Source: a virus
Virus record (IMG/VR): IMGVR_UViG_3300048592_001369
Location: 1 to 53,375 of that record
Direction: 5' to 3' (one strand)
DNA length: 53,375 bases
The translations under genes were made by a program, and so were the position numbers. Positions 30,502 to 39,519 of this stretch are shown in pieces. Position 1 is the stretch's first letter; the number at the start of each line of letters is the position of its first letter. A model generated the notes under the pieces. It was not told the origin of the DNA. It saw only the letters and a list, made by a program, of their open reading frames with translations, and did no database searches.

Positions 30502-30852
30502 ATGGCGGACGGCAGTGTGTGGCGATGGCCCGTCACGCTCGGCTCCTCCCAGACCGTGGACCTCTCACCGCTCGAGGTTCGCTTCGGGGAGGGCTACGCG
30601 CAGCGCGTGAAGCAGCCGAACGCGGCGCGGAAGCGGACCTTCGAGGTGCGGTGCGAGCGACGGCCGGTTTCGGAGATCCAGGCCATGAAGGCGTTCCTCG
30701 ATTCTCATGGGGGCGCCGACTCGTTCGACTTCGTCGAACGAGACTCGGGCCAGCCGTACCGCGTGGTCTGCAAGGGGTACACGATTGCCTACAGCGGCCA
30801 CGTGTACGGAGATCTGTCGGCGACGTTCGAGGTGGTGAGGGAGTACCCGTAG
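30502..30852 (+). CDS. Minor tail protein M-like
   Basis: A 116-residue protein matching the lambda gpM family: VWRWPVTLGSSQTVDLSPLE, RVKQPNAARKRTFEVRCERR, DSFDFVERDSGQPYRVVCKG. It acts at the tail tip. ATG 30502 lies just after the tape-measure stop. Confidence 0.88.
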   Translation: MADGSVWRWPVTLGSSQTVDLSPLEVRFGEGYAQRVKQPNAARKRTFEVRCERRPVSEIQAMKAFLDSHGGADSFDFVERDSGQPYRVVCKGYTIAYSGHVYGDLSATFEVVREYP

Positions 30853-30855
30853 CCC

Positions 30856-31560
30856 ATGCCGAGCATCGAGCGACAGATCCAGCGCCTCAATCCTGGAGCC
30901 CTCGTCGAGCTCTTCGTTCTCGACGCCACCCGTATCGCGCCGTCCGTTGCGCCCGTACGTCTTCACAACTTCGTCTCGCGCCGGGATCGGCCGATCGTCT
31001 TCCAGGGAGAGACGTATACACCGTTCCCGATCGAGGCGAGCGGCTTCGAGGTGGCGTCGAACGGCCGCCTTCCCCGGCCCCACATCCGCGTGGCCAATCT
31101 GGACGGTGCGCTCCAGGCTGCGCTCGAGCAGCTCGACGACCTGGTCGGTGCGCTCGTGATCCGCAAGCGCACCTTCGAGCACTACCTCGACGGAGAGCCC
31201 AAGGCCGATCCTCTCGCAGAGTTTCCCGAGGACGTCTACGTGGTCGAGCGCAAGGTGCAGGAGAATCGGCTCCTGATCGAATGGGAGCTTGCGACCCGAG
31301 CCGACGTCGAGACGGCGAAGATTCCTCGGCGGCAGATCGTCGCGGGCGTGTGTGGTTGGAGTTACGGCGGCGAGGCCTGCGAATGGGTCGCGAGCGAGCA
31401 CGCCTCGCTCTGGTTCGACGAGGACGATCTCCCGGTCTCGCTCATCTCCGAGGATCGGTGCGGGAAGCGACTCGCGAGCTGCCGCGCCCGCTGGGGGCAG
31501 GTGGCCGACAAGTCCCTCCGTTTCGGCGGGTTCCCGGGCTCGGCGCGGGTGCTGCGGTGA
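30856..31560 (+). CDS. Minor tail protein L-like with a four-cysteine C-terminus
   Basis: A 234-residue protein of the lambda gpL family (SIERQIQRLNPGALVELFVL; NFVSRRDRPIVFQGETYTPF). The C-terminus has C166, C175, C202 and C209, the spacing expected for the Fe-S-binding domain described for lambda gpL. It is part of the tail tip. Neighbours M, K, I and J are all present in lambda order. Confidence 0.9.
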   Translation: MPSIERQIQRLNPGALVELFVLDATRIAPSVAPVRLHNFVSRRDRPIVFQGETYTPFPIEASGFEVASNGRLPRPHIRVANLDGALQAALEQLDDLVGALVIRKRTFEHYLDGEPKADPLAEFPEDVYVVERKVQENRLLIEWELATRADVETAKIPRRQIVAGVCGWSYGGEACEWVASEHASLWFDEDDLPVSLISEDRCGKRLASCRARWGQVADKSLRFGGFPGSARVLR

Positions 31561-32288
31561 ACGGAGCTCATGTGCGGGAGATGGTGGCGATCGCGCGAGC
31601 GAGAGCGCCGCTCGAAGCGTGTGGCTTTCTCGTGGACGTAGAGGGGGAGGAGCGGCTCATCGTCGCCGAGAACGCGAGCGACGAGCCGGAGGACTCCTTC
31701 GTGATCCACCCTCGGGACTACGCTCGCGCCGAGGACACGGGTCGGATCCTCGCGGTCTGGCACTCCCATGCCGAGCGGCCGGATCCGAGTGAGGCCGACC
31801 GGGCCTTCTGCGAACGCTACGCGCTGCCGTATGTGATCGTCTCGGCGGCCTACGGGAACTGGATACGGATCGAGCCCACGGGGTGGCAGGCGCCGCTCGA
31901 AGGCCGAGAGTGGGTGGCTGGCGCGCAGGACTGTGTCGATCTGGCGCGCGACTACTACGCACGCATCCTCGGCATCGAGGTGCTCCTCCCCGAGCGCGGC
32001 CCGTACTCGTGGCGCGACGGTGGAGACCCGATCGCAGCGCACTGCGGCTCGCTCGGGTTCGTCTGGGTTCCGCCGCGCGCGTTGCGCGAACACGACGTGC
32101 TCGTCTTCCGGCGCGAGGGCCCGATCGCTCACCACGTTGGCATCTACCTCGGGGGAAACGAGATGCTGCATCATCCGCGCGGACAGCTCTCGAGGAGAGC
32201 GACGTACCACGACGAGTGGAGGCGCTACACGGTGGGCGTCCTGCGCCATCGCTCGTTGCTCCGGCCGGAGGACGGCTTTCGTGAGTAG
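31557..32288 (+). CDS. Tail tip peptidase, gpK-like (JAMM plus NlpC/P60)
   Basis: A 243-residue, two-domain protein from GTG 31557 (GTGA overlap). The N-terminal JAMM/MPN domain has E20, then H69 and H71 in AVWHSHAERPDPSEAD with S78 and D81. The NlpC/P60 domain has nucleophile C126 (AQDCVDLARDYY) and H193 (HHVGIYLG). In lambda gpK both domains occur and NlpC/P60 members cut peptidoglycan. All catalytic residues are present, so it is probably active in cell-wall penetration. Confidence 0.9.
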   Translation: MNGAHVREMVAIARARAPLEACGFLVDVEGEERLIVAENASDEPEDSFVIHPRDYARAEDTGRILAVWHSHAERPDPSEADRAFCERYALPYVIVSAAYGNWIRIEPTGWQAPLEGREWVAGAQDCVDLARDYYARILGIEVLLPERGPYSWRDGGDPIAAHCGSLGFVWVPPRALREHDVLVFRREGPIAHHVGIYLGGNEMLHHPRGQLSRRATYHDEWRRYTVGVLRHRSLLRPEDGFRE

Positions 32289-32922
32289 CGGCTACCTCCG
32301 TTGCGTCCGGCTGCGGGGCGAGCTCGGCGAGCGGTTCGGGCGCGAGCACTGGATCGCGGTCGAGACGCCGGGCGAGGCGGTGCGCGCCATCGAGGCGCGC
32401 CGCCCGGGATTCTTCGACTACCTCCGCTCCGTGAACGGCCTCGTGGACTTCGCTGTGATCGCGGGCGGAGAATCGCTCGGGGAGACCGACGGGGACCACC
32501 CGCTCGGCCGCCGCGATCTCGAGTTCGTGCCGGTCGTCCGGGGGGCGGGGGACAACACGAACACGCTCACCCTCGTGATCGGGGCCGTGCTGCTCGTTGC
32601 GGCGGTCGTGCTCACGTGGGGCGCCGCCACCCCAGCGATCGCAGGGTTTCTCGGCGTCGCGGAAGCGACCGTCGGAAGCGCCCTCTTCTCGATCGGGGCT
32701 ATTGGCTTCGCGATGGTGGCGAGTGGTGTCGCGGGGCTCATCGCCGGTACGCCGAAGACCGGCGACCTCGACGTCGCTCGGTCGCAGGACGCCGAGAAGC
32801 TCGCCTCGTACCAGTTCTCGGGCCCGGTCAACACGGCGGGCCAGGGACTCCCGGTGCCGATTGTCTACGGCGAGCTCATCGTCGGCTCGCACGTCGTCAG
32901 CATGGGCATCTACTCCGCATGA
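32281..32922 (+). CDS. Tail assembly protein I-like
   Basis: A 213-residue protein with the gpI pattern: YLRCVRLRGELGERFGREHW, RRPGFFDYLRSVNGLVDFAV, then a central hydrophobic region of two segments (TLVIGAVLLVAAVVLTWGAA, IGAIGFAMVASGVAGLIAG) and a C-terminal GQGLPVPIVYGELIVGS. It assists tip assembly. GTG 32281 overlaps the gpK gene by 8 bp. Confidence 0.88.
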   Translation: MSSGYLRCVRLRGELGERFGREHWIAVETPGEAVRAIEARRPGFFDYLRSVNGLVDFAVIAGGESLGETDGDHPLGRRDLEFVPVVRGAGDNTNTLTLVIGAVLLVAAVVLTWGAATPAIAGFLGVAEATVGSALFSIGAIGFAMVASGVAGLIAGTPKTGDLDVARSQDAEKLASYQFSGPVNTAGQGLPVPIVYGELIVGSHVVSMGIYSA

Positions 32923-35900
32923 GGCTCGCGGGCCCGCGTCCGGCGCTCGCGGGCCGCGGCGGCAAGAAGCAGAAGAAGCAAAGCGTCCGAACGCCGGTCG
33001 AGTACCCCGACAGCATCTCCTCGATTCAGTACGGAACGATCGTCGACGTGCTCAGTGAGGGGCCGATCGTCGGGCTCCTTCATGGTGCGCAGTCGATCTA
33101 TCTCGACGAGACACCGGTCCAGAATCCCGACGGCTCCTACAACTTCCAGGAGGTCTCCTACGAGCAGGCGACGGGGTCCGCCGAGCAGGCTCCGATCGGC
33201 TTTGGCGAGGGCGTGCTTTCGGAGGTGCCGGTCAACGTCCGGATCAAGGCCGGCGCGTGGCCCACGCGGCTCGTGAGCACCCCGGACGTGGATCGCGTTC
33301 GGGTAACGATTGGATTTGCGGGACTCCTCGAGCAGGACCCGGCCACGCACGACATCACCGGATCGGCGATCGCACTCGACGTCCAGGTGGCGACATCGAC
33401 CGGCTCCTGGATCACGGCGTACGAGATTCGATTCACGGCGAAGTCACGCAATCGGTTCACGCAAAGCTACACCGTGCACCGGCCGTCCTCGTCGTCCGAG
33501 GCCTGGCGAGTGCGCATCGTGCGGCACACCCCGGACGCGACCGATTCGAGCAAGCAGAACGACACCTACTGGGACAGCTACACCGAGATCACGTCGAGTC
33601 GGCTCTCCATGCCTCTTTCGTCCGCGGTGGCAATCCGGCTGCGCGCGGACGAGTTCTCGCAGATTCCATCGCGTGCCTATCACGTGCGCGGGCGGTTGCT
33701 CAAGGTGCCTTCCAACTATCACCCGGAGGACGCGGACTCTCTCGGGACCGGGGCCTACTCGGGCGACTGGGACGGGACGTTCCAGATCGCGTACGCGAAC
33801 AATCCGGCCTGGGTCTTCTTCGACCTGCTCTCGAACAGCCGCTATGGCCTCGGCCAGTACGTGCCGGAGTCGTCCGTCGACAAGTGGTCGCTCTACGCGA
33901 TCGCTCGCTACTGCGACGAGCTCGTGCCCTCGGGGCAGCAGGACATTTACGGAAACGATCTTCACGAGCGGCGCTTCACCTTCAACAGCGTGATCCAGAC
34001 CCGCGAACAGGCCTACAAGGTGATGGCCGACCTCGCGTCCGTGTTTCGGGGCATGGTCTACTGGTCGACGGGCCTCATCACGTTTTCGCAGGATTCTCCG
34101 AAGTCGGCCATCCACCAGTTCACGCCATCGAACGTGCGAGATGGGATCTTCTCCTACGGGAGCTCCTCGCGGACGGCACGGCATACGGTCGCGCTCGTAC
34201 GGTGGAACAACCCCGAGAACTACTTCCTCCCCGAAGTCGAGTACGTCGAGGATGAGGACGGGATCAAGCGCTTCGGCGTGAACGAGACCGAGGTGACGGC
34301 CTTCGGCTGTACGTCACGCGGGCAGGCGATCCGAGCCGGACGTTGGTTGCTCGTCACCGAGCGTCTCGAGAAGGAGATGGTCACGTTCCAGACGGGGCTC
34401 GAGGCGGCGGCGCTCCGCCCCGGGGACGTGGTGAACGTGGTCGATCCGATGCGCGGCGGCAAGCGGCGCGGAGGGAGAATCGTCTCCGCGGGCCCTTCTC
34501 ACGTCGAGATCGACGAGCCCGTGGCTCTCGAACCCGGCATCACCTACGACGTCACGGTGATGCAGGGATCGCGCACCGAGTACGTGGACGGCACGACGAC
34601 CGACGCGACGCTAACGCTCGGTGCCCCGCTCGCGGGCGAGGATCTCACGCGGGTCTTCGTGTCGGCAGACCTCGATGGCGACGGCGGGTTCGAGACCAAG
34701 GTCGAGGTGCGAGGGTACACGGCCGACCTCCGGGAGGTCCGGATCGGGCCGCTCGAAGAGGGCGGCGGTGGCACGGCGGTCCGATTCCGCGTGGACTACC
34801 TGCTCGGGCTCGTGACCCGCATGGTGACGTCGGACCCCGGCGAAGGGGCGCTGCTCACGGTCGCTCCGCCCTTCGATGTGGTTCCAGACCCTGGACAGGT
34901 GTTCATCCTCCGCGAACCCAACTATGAACCGCGACCGTATCGGGTCATCTCGATCGTCGAGAACGAGAAGCACCTCCATGAGGTCCAGGCGCTCGAGTAT
35001 CACGCGAGCAAGTACGAAGAGATCGAGAGCGGGATCCGGATCGAGGAGCCGCCCGACGACCTCGTGCCGCCGTCGGATCTGCTGGTCTCCCCGCCCACGA
35101 ACCTGCGGATCACGCCCGAGGTTCGGACCGGCGCAACCGGGATTCGCGCGTTTCTCTCTGTCGAATGGAGCCCTCCGGCGGGCGCCCGCGTCCGTGCCTA
35201 CGAGGTGCGCTACCGGCTGAACCTCGGCAACTGGCACACCTTGCCCGAGATCTTTGGCCTCGAGGCATCGATCCCAGATGCGCGGCCGGGCTCGTACGAT
35301 GTCGCCGTCTACGCCCTCGGGATCTCCGGGCAGCGAAGCACCGCGGCTTCGGCCTCCTATGCCTACGACGAGGCGGCCACGGTTGCCCTTGCTCGCGTGA
35401 CCGGGCTCGAGATCGAGGGGCAGGGCAACGACGCGATGTTCACGGGGCGCTCGGTTCGGTTGGCATGGCGCTGGAACCACCCCGATCGTGAGGTTCCGTA
35501 CGGATCCGAGGTGGGAGGGGCCGGCTCGCTGGCGATCCCCGCCTGGTTCGATGGCTTCGTCGTGCGGGTCTACGACCCGGCGACGAACGCTCTCGTGCGC
35601 GAGGAACAATCAGTTCCAGACCCGCGGTACACCTACGACCTCGACAAGAACCTGGCGGACGGTGGGCCGCGCCGGAGGCTTCGGTTCGAGGTGGCGGTCC
35701 GCGACCTCTTCGGGAGAGCGTCTCCGTATTCGCAGATCACCGTCGAAAACCCGCCTCCGCCGGCGCTCGAGCTCGTGCGGGTGAGCGGGGGCTTTCGTGA
35801 GGTCTGGCTGGAGTTCCGGGCGCCGGGGGATGCAGATTTCGCCGGCGTGCTCGTGTGGGCATCGACCTCGGAGTCGTTCACTCTCAGTGACACGAATCTC

Positions 35901-36938
35901 GTGTCGGACACCGTCGGCTCGCCGGTCGTCTTCAGTGCAGAGCCCGGCACGCGCTACTATTTGCAGGCGGCCGCCTACGATGCCTTCGGTCGAGACCCGG
36001 AGCTGCTGAACGTCTCGCCCCTCGTATCGGTCGACACGGTGCGCGTGGGGCAGACCGACCTCGATGGTCTGGTCGCGGTGCGTGCGGTGATCGACGATGC
36101 GTCGATCACGACGGCCAAGATCCGGGATCTCGCGGTCGAGACGATCAAGATTGCGGGAAACGCGGTCACGCTCTTCGAAACGTCTCAGATCACCACGCGC
36201 CGCACGATCATTGCGGGCAATGGCACGGGCGAGGTCGGTCAAGGGGCGTGGGCGCCGGTGCTCACCGTGCGATTGGCGACGACGGGAGGGCCCGTCTCGA
36301 TCACGGGCCTCCTCTTCGCGCAGGCGGTCGAGGTCGGCCCGAACGCACTCGTGTCGTTTCCCACCCCGGTCGTGTATGGACAGCTGAGCCCGCTCGTCCG
36401 ATACCGGGTGGTGCGAACGAGCGTCACGCCGCCGGGCGCTCCGGTCGAGATCTTCGGCTCTGCGAGGCAGTCCATCTCGGCGCCGGGCTACGCGCTCGCC
36501 GGCGTCGTCTCGCGCATGGACTCGCCGCCGCCTGGACTCTGGGACTTCCAGCTTCAGTTGCGGTGGGAGCCCGACGTCTACGACACGGGCCTCGTCTATT
36601 TCGAGGGTTCGGTCGTGGAATCGGCGGGCACGTACTACCGGCGGGTGTTCTCCACGGGGGGCACCCGGTGGGTGGCTCACTCGGGAGTCAGCACCTCGCG
36701 AGGCCCTGCGGTGCTCTTCGTCCTGCCGGAGGGCTACGGCAGCTGGCAGGAATGCGGTCAGGTAGGGAGCTACTGGGGCCAATACATCACGGACACGGTC
36801 GTCAACATCTTCAAGGCGGGGGCTCATCCTCCCTATTTCGCGGGTACGATGCCCTACGAGCTCCGGTATTCGGCCTCTCAGCTGGTGCTCGATCTCGAGC
36901 CCGGAGGGTTTCTGACGGCGGCGGAGTTTCGGCGGTGA
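32919..36938 (+). CDS. Tail tip attachment protein, gpJ-like
   Basis: A 1339-residue protein from ATG 32919 (ATGA overlap). The N-terminal 600 residues match the gpJ core (SVRTPVEYPDSISSIQYGTI, SEGPIVGLLHGAQSIYLDET, AYANNPAWVFFDLLSNSRYG). Fibronectin-III-like segments follow (about 710-1010). A short helix (DASITTAKIRDLAVETIKIA) leads into an unrelated C-terminal beta region, the likely receptor-facing part. It is larger than lambda gpJ (1132). It is the central host-recognition protein of the tip. Confidence 0.9.
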   Translation: MRLAGPRPALAGRGGKKQKKQSVRTPVEYPDSISSIQYGTIVDVLSEGPIVGLLHGAQSIYLDETPVQNPDGSYNFQEVSYEQATGSAEQAPIGFGEGVLSEVPVNVRIKAGAWPTRLVSTPDVDRVRVTIGFAGLLEQDPATHDITGSAIALDVQVATSTGSWITAYEIRFTAKSRNRFTQSYTVHRPSSSSEAWRVRIVRHTPDATDSSKQNDTYWDSYTEITSSRLSMPLSSAVAIRLRADEFSQIPSRAYHVRGRLLKVPSNYHPEDADSLGTGAYSGDWDGTFQIAYANNPAWVFFDLLSNSRYGLGQYVPESSVDKWSLYAIARYCDELVPSGQQDIYGNDLHERRFTFNSVIQTREQAYKVMADLASVFRGMVYWSTGLITFSQDSPKSAIHQFTPSNVRDGIFSYGSSSRTARHTVALVRWNNPENYFLPEVEYVEDEDGIKRFGVNETEVTAFGCTSRGQAIRAGRWLLVTERLEKEMVTFQTGLEAAALRPGDVVNVVDPMRGGKRRGGRIVSAGPSHVEIDEPVALEPGITYDVTVMQGSRTEYVDGTTTDATLTLGAPLAGEDLTRVFVSADLDGDGGFETKVEVRGYTADLREVRIGPLEEGGGGTAVRFRVDYLLGLVTRMVTSDPGEGALLTVAPPFDVVPDPGQVFILREPNYEPRPYRVISIVENEKHLHEVQALEYHASKYEEIESGIRIEEPPDDLVPPSDLLVSPPTNLRITPEVRTGATGIRAFLSVEWSPPAGARVRAYEVRYRLNLGNWHTLPEIFGLEASIPDARPGSYDVAVYALGISGQRSTAASASYAYDEAATVALARVTGLEIEGQGNDAMFTGRSVRLAWRWNHPDREVPYGSEVGGAGSLAIPAWFDGFVVRVYDPATNALVREEQSVPDPRYTYDLDKNLADGGPRRRLRFEVAVRDLFGRASPYSQITVENPPPPALELVRVSGGFREVWLEFRAPGDADFAGVLVWASTSESFTLSDTNLVSDTVGSPVVFSAEPGTRYYLQAAAYDAFGRDPELLNVSPLVSVDTVRVGQTDLDGLVAVRAVIDDASITTAKIRDLAVETIKIAGNAVTLFETSQITTRRTIIAGNGTGEVGQGAWAPVLTVRLATTGGPVSITGLLFAQAVEVGPNALVSFPTPVVYGQLSPLVRYRVVRTSVTPPGAPVEIFGSARQSISAPGYALAGVVSRMDSPPPGLWDFQLQLRWEPDVYDTGLVYFEGSVVESAGTYYRRVFSTGGTRWVAHSGVSTSRGPAVLFVLPEGYGSWQECGQVGSYWGQYITDTVVNIFKAGAHPPYFAGTMPYELRYSASQLVLDLEPGGFLTAAEFRR

Positions 36939-37408
36939 CGGCCGCCGTGAACCAGCTGCGATGCTTCTATCGCTGTGGCGAGAACGGCTCGATCCTAGAC
37001 GTGGTGCAAACGCATCTCCTGCGCGGAGAGGGTTGGTTCGAGGCAACGGACGACGAGACGCTCGGCCGCGTGCTTCGCGAGACAGAGAGGTGGCGCGCGG
37101 ACCCGGAGACGGGAGAGCTGTCGCGCAAGCCTCACATCAGGCTTCGTGTGAACGACCCGGTATTCAAGGCCGACGGCATTGACGAGGCGGTCTGGATCGT
37201 GACGGCGCTCGATGCTGTACCCGAGGGGGCCGCGGTCCGCGTGACCGTCAACGGAGACGCTCAGGAGTGGCGCTTTGGCGAGCTCCACGCGATCGCGTCC
37301 TCGGTGCCCGGCACGTGGATCGTGGCGCTTGCCGACGGGCGCTACTGGGCGGAACACCGGGTCGCGGTTGCGACCGCGCACCCGACGGAGGCATTCGGCG
37401 ATGTCTGA
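36935..37408 (+). CDS. Hypothetical tail-region protein
   Basis: A 157-residue protein from GTG 36935, overlapping the gpJ stop as GTGA. It opens QLRCFYRCGENGSILDVVQT and is beta-rich at the end (AAVRVTVNGDAQEWRFGELH). No signal peptide. Its coupling to gpJ suggests a tip-associated or fibre-chaperone role, which is inference. Confidence 0.5.
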   Translation: MTAAVNQLRCFYRCGENGSILDVVQTHLLRGEGWFEATDDETLGRVLRETERWRADPETGELSRKPHIRLRVNDPVFKADGIDEAVWIVTALDAVPEGAAVRVTVNGDAQEWRFGELHAIASSVPGTWIVALADGRYWAEHRVAVATAHPTEAFGDV

Positions 37409-37775
37409 CCCGGTCCGGATCTCGGTGCCGCCGCTCGGCGCGCAGACGGCCCTCGGCGCGGACTCGGCGTTTTCGCCGGCGCTCGTGGCGAAGATGCTCT
37501 GCTCGGTGCAGGCGGACTTGCAGGGCGTTCGCGCGGAGAGCGCGAAGGCGGCCGGGGCAACGGGAGATCTCGTGGCGCGGCTCGACACCGTGCTCACCAC
37601 CCTCGAGCGGATTGCGTCGGGGATCGAGGCCAGCGCCGAGCGCATGGCGCAGGCGACGGAGACGCTCAACCTGCGCGGCTGGGCGATCGAGCACCGGCTC
37701 GAAACGATGCGGCCGGTCGTCGAGGCGGCGAAGGCGGCGGTCGAGGCCGACACGGCGGCCCGCTCGTCTGGATAG
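37401..37775 (+). CDS. Coiled-coil tail-region protein
   Basis: A 124-residue protein from ATG 37401. Residues 35-120 are an uninterrupted helical, heptad-like stretch (VQADLQGVRAESAKAAGATG, LVARLDTVLTTLERIASGIE). Such proteins often form trimeric stalks or assembly factors. It overlaps the previous gene by 8 bp. No family name. Confidence 0.55.
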   Translation: MSDPVRISVPPLGAQTALGADSAFSPALVAKMLCSVQADLQGVRAESAKAAGATGDLVARLDTVLTTLERIASGIEASAERMAQATETLNLRGWAIEHRLETMRPVVEAAKAAVEADTAARSSG

Positions 37776-37797
37776 GCCCCTTCTGCGGGCCGCCGAT

Positions 37798-38724
37798 GTG
37801 CGGCTGCTCGCAACGATCCTCTCACCCGGCTACGTCCGGGAGGCGGCACGGGAGTACGGGCTCGGCGATCTGGTCCTGGGGGCGGAGGCGGCTTACCACG
37901 AGGCCCGCGGCGCGATCCGGGCCTACTTGAGGCACGTGATCTCGCGCGAGCGGCGCGCAATCGTGCGCGAGGTGCCGGAGGGTCCCCGCCGCGAGGCGGC
38001 GATCTTGGCGGCAAAGCGCGAGGCACGACGCGCGCTCGCGGCACTCGGCTACCGCTTCCACTTCCAGCGGCTGTCGCGTCAGATCTGGACGCCCTGGCGC
38101 AAACTCGCGTTCTCATGCTTCGATCCGGCGGGTGCCGGGATCGACGGCTTCTGCCGTCTCGTCTTCGACCGCGACGTTTCCGAGAACCCGGCGCTCATCG
38201 TGCGCTCCGTGCTCCGAGCCCTCGCCGATCTGCTTCGCGACGAGCCCGCGCTCAATCGGGCCATACTCGACGGCCGTGTCTGGGAGCGCACGAGTCCCGA
38301 GGTGATGGTCCACGCCGAGCTGGCGCCGGACCAGATCGAGCCCGTCGTGGTCAGCGTCGCGGGGTGCTCGGACGAGGAGGTGGGCCGGGCGCTTCGCGCA
38401 CAGCTCCGGGCGGCACTCGAATCGGCTCGCCACGAGCTCGCGCCGATCGGCCACGCGCTCATGGGGGCATGGGTTGAGGCCGGATTCCTCGCCTCGCCGG
38501 CGGGCGCGATGATGAGTGACGCCACGCGGAGCGGAATCACGCACCCGAGGCCGGCTCTGGTGCCCGGCAACGGTGTCCCGCTCGCGGTTGCCGTGGGCAC
38601 TCCGATCGGCCGCGAAGTCTGGGTCGGGATCGTTGCGGATCACCGGGCTGGCGACGCGAGCCTTTGGGGGAGGGTCCACAAGGAGCTGCGCTGTCGCGTG
38701 CCGGCACTCGTCATGCGCAGGTGA
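37798..38724 (+). CDS. Unrecognised 308-residue protein in the tail operon
   Basis: From GTG 37798 the protein begins RLLATILSPGYVREAAREYG and is helical for 120 residues with many charged residues (HVISRERRAIVREVPEGPRR). The second half is more mixed (PEVMVHAELAPDQIEPVVVS). No clear ribosome-binding site supports the start; CTG codons upstream are possible. Two residues of interest are the repeated Arg/Trp in RQIWTPWRKLAF. I cannot assign a family. It lies between the coiled-coil protein and the SDR enzyme and may work with the latter. Confidence 0.5.
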   Translation: MRLLATILSPGYVREAAREYGLGDLVLGAEAAYHEARGAIRAYLRHVISRERRAIVREVPEGPRREAAILAAKREARRALAALGYRFHFQRLSRQIWTPWRKLAFSCFDPAGAGIDGFCRLVFDRDVSENPALIVRSVLRALADLLRDEPALNRAILDGRVWERTSPEVMVHAELAPDQIEPVVVSVAGCSDEEVGRALRAQLRAALESARHELAPIGHALMGAWVEAGFLASPAGAMMSDATRSGITHPRPALVPGNGVPLAVAVGTPIGREVWVGIVADHRAGDASLWGRVHKELRCRVPALVMRR

Positions 38725-38734
38725 GGGGGGAGCT

Positions 38735-39448
38735 GTGCGGAGCGTTCTCGTGGTTGGAGGCAGCAGCGGGATCGGCGCCGCGATCGCGGACGAGTGCCGC
38801 GCGCGCGGACACGCCGTCCTGACGGCGCAGCGGCGAGAGCCGCAGGCCCCTGGCGAGTGGGTGCCGCTCGATCTTCGCTGGTCCATCGATACGATCCGAG
38901 GAGCGATCGACGAGTGCCACCGTCGGCTTGGGCGGATCGATTGGCTCGTGATTGCCGGCGGCACCGGCGCTTATATGCGCCCGCTGTTTGGAAAGAAGGA
39001 CCTGGAGGTCCACGCGTCGCAGGCCTCCGAGCAGATCGCCACGAACCTCCTTGGCCCGGCGTTCGTATTCGAGGCCGCTGCTCAGCACCTCATGCGCACG
39101 GATGGCGAGCCCACGTCTCGCGTGCTCTATATCGGCTCGACGATCGTGCGACAGCCCCCGAAGGCGCTCGCGTACTACGCGGCGAGCAAGGCCGGCGCCG
39201 AGGCGTTCTTCCGCAGCGAGGCGCGACGGTGGGCCTCGCACGGTGTGCGGGTGAACGTGCTCGCGACGGGCTGGATTCACTCGCCGATGACGCGCGAGAT
39301 CGACCAGCGGATCGTGGACAAGATCCTGCGGGCCACGGCAACCGGTCGAATGGGGAGCGCCCAGGAGGCCGCCGAGATGGCGCTCTCCATCCTCGATGGC
39401 CCGGACTTCATCTGCGGCGATGTCATCCCCATGAGCGGCGGGATCTGA
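38735..39448 (+). CDS. SDR-family NAD(P)-dependent oxidoreductase
   Basis: A 237-residue short-chain dehydrogenase. The cofactor motif is GGSSGIG (8-14). Active-site residues are N104 in ATNLLGPAF, S135 in LYIGSTIVRQ and Y148/K152 in ALAYYAASKAG. The C-terminus has the family GDVIPMSGGI ending. GTG 38735 has GGGGGGAG upstream. All catalytic residues are intact, so the enzyme is probably active on a sugar, lipid or alcohol substrate. Such enzymes are rare inside phage tail operons. It could modify a virion or surface glycan or be a passenger gene. Confidence 0.85.
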   Translation: MRSVLVVGGSSGIGAAIADECRARGHAVLTAQRREPQAPGEWVPLDLRWSIDTIRGAIDECHRRLGRIDWLVIAGGTGAYMRPLFGKKDLEVHASQASEQIATNLLGPAFVFEAAAQHLMRTDGEPTSRVLYIGSTIVRQPPKALAYYAASKAGAEAFFRSEARRWASHGVRVNVLATGWIHSPMTREIDQRIVDKILRATATGRMGSAQEAAEMALSILDGPDFICGDVIPMSGGI

Positions 39449-39519
39449 TGGCCCCGACGTTGGACGCGCGCAAGCGGACCAGGACTGCGGAGCAGTTGCT
39501 GCGGTCAAGGGGGCGGTGA
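39448..39519 (+). CDS. Possible 23-residue coupled ORF
   Basis: ATG 39448 overlaps the SDR stop (TGATG), and its stop overlaps the next start. It encodes a short basic peptide, MAPTLDARKRTRTAEQLLRS and three more residues. It may be a coupling device rather than a functional protein. Confidence 0.35.
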   Translation: MAPTLDARKRTRTAEQLLRSRGR

